From contig JAZOTL010000039.1 of assembly GCA_045657645.1 (NCBI GenBank), positions 1-12,202 on the forward strand: DNA of 12,202 nt, in the 5' to 3' direction. This document shows, piece by piece, positions 8,414 through 12,202 of this stretch. The stretch's first letter is position 1, and each line of letters opens with the position of its first letter. The stretch comes from RGIG7300 sp045657645. GTDB taxonomy: Bacteria > Bacillota > Clostridia > Oscillospirales > CAG-272. Under the pieces are notes generated by a model. The model was not told where the DNA came from and made no database searches. It saw only the letters and a list, made by a program, of their open reading frames with translations. The translations under genes were made by a program, and so were the position numbers.

Positions 8414-9580
8414 ATGCTTGAACTGCTTGCCAAATTATTTATCCGTGACCGTAAAAACACAAGTGATCCCGACGTGCGTACGGCATACGGCACTCTGTGC
8501 AGTATATACGGTATATTCTTAAACGTGCTTATGTTTTTAGGAAAATTTATTTGCGGCTTTATAACAGCTTCGGTTTCCATAACTGCAGACTCATTCAACA
8601 ATCTTGGAGATGCAGGTTCCTCTGTTATAACCCTTATAGGTTTCCGTATGGCAGGGAAGAAGCCCGACCTTGACCACCCCTTCGGTCACGGTAGAATTGA
8701 ATACATTTCGGGACTTGTGGTTTCCTTTGCTATTATGCTTATGGGCTTTGAATTGGGCAGAGATGCCATAGGCAGTATCATTAACCCCGCACAAGTGAAC
8801 TATGACACCCTCTCTCTTGTTATATTGGCGGTATCTGTTGCTACAAAGCTTTATATGTGTTTCTATAATAAGCGTATAGGAAAAAAGATATCTTCTTCTG
8901 CTATGGCAGCGGTTGCAACTGACAGCTTGGGTGATGCTATTTCCACCACTGTGGTATTCGTTTGCGCACTTGTGGCACCCTATCTCCCATTTGAAATAGA
9001 CGGTTGGGCAGGTCTTATTGTTTCGTTGTTTATTATATACAACGGAATAATGGCGCTTAAAGAAACTATATCTCCGCTTTTGGGTCAAGCACCTGATAAG
9101 GAGTTTGTAGAAAAAATAGAAAAGTTGACCCTTGCCCACGATGAGGTAAGCGGTATACATGATCTTGTTGTACACGATTACGGCCCCGGCAGAGTTATGA
9201 TATCCCTGCACGCAGAGGTGCCTTCTACTATGGCAACAATGGAGGCCCATGACGTTATAGACAATATAGAAGCAGAGCTTATCCAAAAGCTTAACTGCCA
9301 CGCGGTAATTCATCTTGACCCCGTTGACTGTGATGATGAGTACACCCTTTCTATGAAGGAGATAACCGCAGGAGTGGTGGCAGGTATATGCTGTGGTTCA
9401 ACGATACATGATTTTAGACTTGTTCGCGGTAATACCCATTGCAATCTTATTTTTGATGCCGTTCTTCCTTATGATTCGAAGCTTGAAAAGGATGAATTCA
9501 AGGAGAAAATATCTTTTGAAATGAAGAAAAATGATCCCAAATTGAACTGTGTAATTACCGTAGACAGGGCGTATATGTAA
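8414..9580 (+). CDS. Cation diffusion facilitator (CDF) transporter, manganese-type
   Basis: A membrane antiporter expected to export a divalent cation in exchange for protons, 388 residues. The core has about six transmembrane helices (residues ~25-225). Metal-site motifs are DSFNNLGD in TM2 (Asp59, Asp66) and DSLGD in TM5 (Asp170, Asp174), with HPFGHGRIEY between. The zinc-type HxxxD is absent and a DxxxD pair is present, the pattern linked to Mn2+-transporting CDFs, so Mn2+ is the best guess. The cytoplasmic part is longer than in ordinary ~300-residue members: after the usual dimerisation domain (~246-310, starting IHDLVVHDYGPG) a second, similar domain follows (~329-388, starting IHDFRLV). 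The ribosome binding site GAGG (8403-8406) overlaps the stop of the ATPase gene, with a 9-base gap between the genes, implying cotranslation. No terminator is obvious after it. Confidence 0.9.
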   Translation: MLELLAKLFIRDRKNTSDPDVRTAYGTLCSIYGIFLNVLMFLGKFICGFITASVSITADSFNNLGDAGSSVITLIGFRMAGKKPDLDHPFGHGRIEYISGLVVSFAIMLMGFELGRDAIGSIINPAQVNYDTLSLVILAVSVATKLYMCFYNKRIGKKISSSAMAAVATDSLGDAISTTVVFVCALVAPYLPFEIDGWAGLIVSLFIIYNGIMALKETISPLLGQAPDKEFVEKIEKLTLAHDEVSGIHDLVVHDYGPGRVMISLHAEVPSTMATMEAHDVIDNIEAELIQKLNCHAVIHLDPVDCDDEYTLSMKEITAGVVAGICCGSTIHDFRLVRGNTHCNLIFDAVLPYDSKLEKDEFKEKISFEMKKNDPKLNCVITVDRAYM

Positions 9581-9587
9581 AAATATG

Positions 9588-9616
9588 TTGCTATTTTAGT
9601 AACTTTGTGATACAAT
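9588..9616 (+). promoter_or_regulatory. Promoter of the SLH-phosphoesterase gene
   Basis: TTGCTA (9588-9593), a 17-base spacer and TACAAT (9611-9616) preceded by TGA (TGn) form a good extended -10 promoter. The predicted transcript starts near 9623, leaving a leader of about 25 bases to the ATG at 9648. A small imperfect dyad, GTTGCT / AGTAAC with loop ATTTT (9587-9603), covers the -35 and could be an operator or chance. This separates the last two genes from the upstream cluster, though read-through remains possible. Confidence 0.6.
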
Positions 9617-9647
9617 GGTTATATATGAGCTTTTGAAGGAGGAGTAT

Positions 9648-11141
9648 ATGAATAAAAGAATAATCGGTTTTCTTTTGGCAGTTGTAATGGTTTTTTCCTT
9701 GTCTTTGCCTTTGTTTGTAAGCGGAAATACCTTTGTTGACGTGCCCGAAGATGCGTGGTATTCCAAGGCGGTAGACTACTGTGTTTCAAAAGGTCTTTTT
9801 TCAGGAACGGGTAACGGAGAGTTTTCTCCCCTTCGCCCCATAACCAGAGCAGCCTTTGTTTGTGTGCTTGCCCGCTATTCGGGTGAGGATGTTTCAGGCA
9901 GTACATATGACGGCTTTGTTGATGTTGATACAAACGCTTATTACTATGAATCAATGGCTTGGGCTTGTAATAAGGGCCTTGTAAGCGGAACATCAAAAAA
10001 TACATTTTCTCCATCAAGTCCTATTACAAGACAGCAGATATGCACTTTGTTTATCCGCCTTTTAGAATATAAGGCGATAGTATGTGAAAGTGCAGAACAA
10101 GCCCCTATGTTTGATGACGATGCTTCTATTGCATCTTGGTCCTATGAAGCGGTTATGCTTTGCCGCGAATATGGTATAGTTTCCGGCAAGGGTGGTAATC
10201 TTTTTGACCCTAAAGGCGGCGTTACCAGAGCACAAGCGGCGCAGATGTTTAAAATGCTTGATGAAAGGTTCGGTCTTTCAATGCTTAAAACAGATGTTGT
10301 AGATATTAAAATTGACGGTCTTACAAGTGATATGAAGTTTCTTCATATAAGCGACCTTCATTTAACCGAGTGGAATGAAACGGACACCGAAGCCGCCATT
10401 GCAGATCAGACCAAAAGAGGCTTGATGTTTGATTCCGAAACTCCCGATAGAGTATCCCGTACAGACCGTTTAAAAGCTATGTACGGATATGCTGAGGATA
10501 TTAAGGCAAACGGCGTTATTATGACGGGTGATATAATAGACGCACCCTCCAACGGTAACTTTGCTTTCCTTACCGAGCAGGTAAAGGGCTCAGGCATTGA
10601 TACTAAATTTGTTCTCGGTAATCACGACTGGACTTACTCTGCTGATTATCAAAGCGCGGCACAGCGCTATGAAAACGTTCCTAAGTTTACAGAGCTTTTC
10701 AGTAAGGGCACAGAAGAGGGCGAATATTGGTTTGATGACGTAAACGAAATCGTTTATGATGATTTTGTAATAGTTTCGGTAGATAACAGTAGTGATAAAG
10801 TTTCTTACAATGCTTATTCAACACTGAAGTATTATGCAAACAGGCAGATCCCTGTAATTTTAATGATGCACGTACCTATATATGCTGAAAGCTATACAGA
10901 ACAGGTTAGCTCAATGTGGGGTAAGGATATCTGTATCGGAAGCCCCAATATGGAATTAGATTATAATACAAAAATGTTCTGTGACTTCTTAAAGTCTTCA
11001 GAAAGCACTGTTAAGGTAATACTTGCAGGACATACACATATAGACCATATAGACGATATCAGCCCCAACAATGATACTATACAGTATACTTTGGGTGCAT
11101 CCTATCAAGGCTATACAAGAATTTTCAATATACACGGATAA
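9648..11141 (+). CDS. Secreted triple-SLH-domain protein fused to calcineurin-like metallophosphoesterase
   Basis: A predicted cell-wall-attached phosphoesterase of 497 residues. A signal peptide (MNKR, then a hydrophobic run to about Gly26) precedes three SLH repeats at about 29-76, 90-139 and 155-205, each with an F-D start, an aromatic/Ala helix, an SG turn and a TR-x2-A/Q helix. SLH domains bind secondary cell-wall polymers, so the protein is probably held on the surface. The C-terminal half is a two-metal phosphoesterase with a complete motif set: DLH (Asp236, His238), GDIID (Asp295), GNHD (324-327), His408 in MMHVP, and GHTH (461-464). It is probably active; the substrate (nucleotide, phospholipid, teichoic-acid or sugar phosphate) cannot be read from the sequence. 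The ATG at 9648 has AGGAGG 5 bases upstream; an ATG at 9615 falls inside the promoter -10 box and is rejected. It lies 9 bases upstream of the next gene. Confidence 0.9.
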   Translation: MNKRIIGFLLAVVMVFSLSLPLFVSGNTFVDVPEDAWYSKAVDYCVSKGLFSGTGNGEFSPLRPITRAAFVCVLARYSGEDVSGSTYDGFVDVDTNAYYYESMAWACNKGLVSGTSKNTFSPSSPITRQQICTLFIRLLEYKAIVCESAEQAPMFDDDASIASWSYEAVMLCREYGIVSGKGGNLFDPKGGVTRAQAAQMFKMLDERFGLSMLKTDVVDIKIDGLTSDMKFLHISDLHLTEWNETDTEAAIADQTKRGLMFDSETPDRVSRTDRLKAMYGYAEDIKANGVIMTGDIIDAPSNGNFAFLTEQVKGSGIDTKFVLGNHDWTYSADYQSAAQRYENVPKFTELFSKGTEEGEYWFDDVNEIVYDDFVIVSVDNSSDKVSYNAYSTLKYYANRQIPVILMMHVPIYAESYTEQVSSMWGKDICIGSPNMELDYNTKMFCDFLKSSESTVKVILAGHTHIDHIDDISPNNDTIQYTLGASYQGYTRIFNIHG

Positions 11142-11150
11142 GGAAAAATT

Positions 11151-12202
11151 ATGATTTATATCAACACTTTTGAAGATACAAGTGAACATTACGCCTCTCT
11201 TGTAGAAAAGGGTGAGCAGTATGCAATACAGTTCAATGCACTTGCACCCTTTAACGGTTTCAAATACGTATGCCCCAGAATGTCGGCACATACAGGCATA
11301 ATTTATCTCAGCCTTTATAAATGGAACCGTACCTATCGTAAAACTATTGAGGACGACGTTCTTGCTTGCGAGGTTTGTGACCTTGCCGAGGGAACCGATA
11401 TGTTCTTTGAGTTTCCCGAAATGGAACCCGGCGAATACCTTCTTGTTGCTCATGACGGTACACGCGGTACAGGCTTTTGCGGTCTTGTTGATTCCTTTGA
11501 AGGTGCCTGCCTTTACATAAACGGCACTCCTTGTGACGGTAGTATGGAAGCGGCTATTCGCTTTACTAAGGAAGCTGAACATTATTTTGGAGAGCTTTCC
11601 GTTGATGCAGAGGCCTCCAAAGCGCCTGAAGCGCCCAAGCCCCAAATGCTTTCATCAATGCATCCCATTAATGCAAAGAATGTTAATACCGATGCATTTT
11701 GTGCAATAGACGGCCTTGGAAGAAAGCTTCCCGGTTTTGATGAGGTAGGCGAAAAGCGTAAGAACAAAGCTGTTGGTATTTCCTATTGGGATTGGCATTA
11801 TCATTACGAGCTTTCAAAGCCTGTAAACGTTAATGACCTTATGGAAGAATATCCGGAAGCTAAAAATGATTATAATCATCCCATTTGGGAAGAAAATCAA
11901 GCGGAAGCTTACTTCTGGAATGAACCTATTTACGGTTACTACACTTCCAATGATACATATGTTATACGCCGCCAGGCGGAGCTGCTTGCTGATGCAGGCG
12001 TGGATTTTATAGTATTTGACTGTACTAACGGTTCATATACTTGGAAGGTTGGTTATGAAACCATTCTTGAAACCTTTGCAAGAGCAAGACAGGACGGCAT
12101 AAAAACACCTCAGGTGGTATTTATGTTCAATTTTGCACCCTTCCGTTCTACCCACGTTATGCTGCGCAAGGTATATACAGATATATACAGAAAGGGAAGA
12201 TA
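11151..12202 (+). CDS. Putative glycoside-hydrolase-like protein, N-terminal part (cut by right window edge)
   Basis: An open frame of 350 codons with no stop before the window end. AGGA 6 bases before the ATG and a 9-base gap from the upstream gene indicate cotranscription. No signal peptide or membrane segment is visible at the N-terminus (MIYINTFEDTSEHYASLVEK). Residues ~1-145 look like a beta-rich domain (alternating hydrophobic strands, FEFPEMEPGEYLLVAHDG), then an Ala/Pro/Lys linker (~151-165). From ~205 a second domain begins with GISYWDWHYHYEL, then YFWNEPIYGYY (254-264) and ADAGVDFIVFDCTNGSYTW (280-298), resembling the first strands of a TIM barrel as in GH71/GH99-like glycosidases found in Bacteroidetes and Clostridia. 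The family call is from memory and uncertain; catalytic residues probably lie beyond the edge. The lack of a leader next to a secreted partner is odd. Confidence 0.55.
   Translation, partial: MIYINTFEDTSEHYASLVEKGEQYAIQFNALAPFNGFKYVCPRMSAHTGIIYLSLYKWNRTYRKTIEDDVLACEVCDLAEGTDMFFEFPEMEPGEYLLVAHDGTRGTGFCGLVDSFEGACLYINGTPCDGSMEAAIRFTKEAEHYFGELSVDAEASKAPEAPKPQMLSSMHPINAKNVNTDAFCAIDGLGRKLPGFDEVGEKRKNKAVGISYWDWHYHYELSKPVNVNDLMEEYPEAKNDYNHPIWEENQAEAYFWNEPIYGYYTSNDTYVIRRQAELLADAGVDFIVFDCTNGSYTWKVGYETILETFARARQDGIKTPQVVFMFNFAPFRSTHVMLRKVYTDIYRKGR

Noticed and set aside
8591..9313. A 240-codon minus-strand open frame inside the CDF gene
   Set aside because: The translation is low-complexity in Cys, His, Tyr and Arg, typical of a shadow frame, and the opposite strand encodes an intact CDF transporter.
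9581..9610. Rho-independent terminator after the CDF gene
   Set aside because: No GC-rich stem followed by a T run is present; only the weak AT-rich dyad within the next promoter.

Overview
The window looks like chromosome from a low-to-medium GC, Gram-positive anaerobe of class Clostridia, probably a gut Oscillospirales/Ruminococcaceae-type organism. The reasons are strong AGGAGG-type ribosome binding sites, a pyruvate phosphate dikinase (PPDK) close to the clostridial type, the pth-mfd-prsA order typical of Clostridia, S-layer homology (SLH) domains, and a lipoprotein signal. This is inferred from the sequence alone; the species is unknown.

Layout. Positions 1-500 (minus strand) hold the N-terminal part of PPDK, cut by the left edge. 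Positions 501-753 are a divergent regulatory region with recognisable promoters on both strands, an 11-bp-phased direct repeat and a G-rich tract. A tight plus-strand cluster then runs from 754 to 9580: pth (peptidyl-tRNA hydrolase), mfd (transcription-repair coupling factor), a PrsA/SurA-like lipoprotein, a CtpE-type P-type cation ATPase and a manganese-type CDF (cation diffusion facilitator) transporter. Gaps are 1 to 11 bases, or overlaps, with no terminator visible, so it is probably one operon. A second unit starts at a promoter near 9588-9616. It encodes a secreted protein with three SLH domains fused to a calcineurin-like metallophosphoesterase, followed by a partial glycoside-hydrolase-like protein cut by the right edge.

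How the genes fit together. pth and mfd are housekeeping genes for translation and transcription-coupled repair. The lipoprotein should act outside the membrane in folding or handling exported proteins. The two transporters use different energy sources but probably both move divalent cations (Ca2+/Mn2+). The last two genes look like an accessory cell-surface unit. All eight protein-coding genes have a recognisable family. I found no RNA gene, CRISPR array, insertion sequence or phage. The less ordinary points are the lipoprotein's parvulin-like domain, which lacks both expected histidines; the paired cation exporters; the doubled C-terminal domain of the CDF protein; the SLH-phosphoesterase fusion beside a leaderless glycosidase-like protein; and the structured divergent promoter region.
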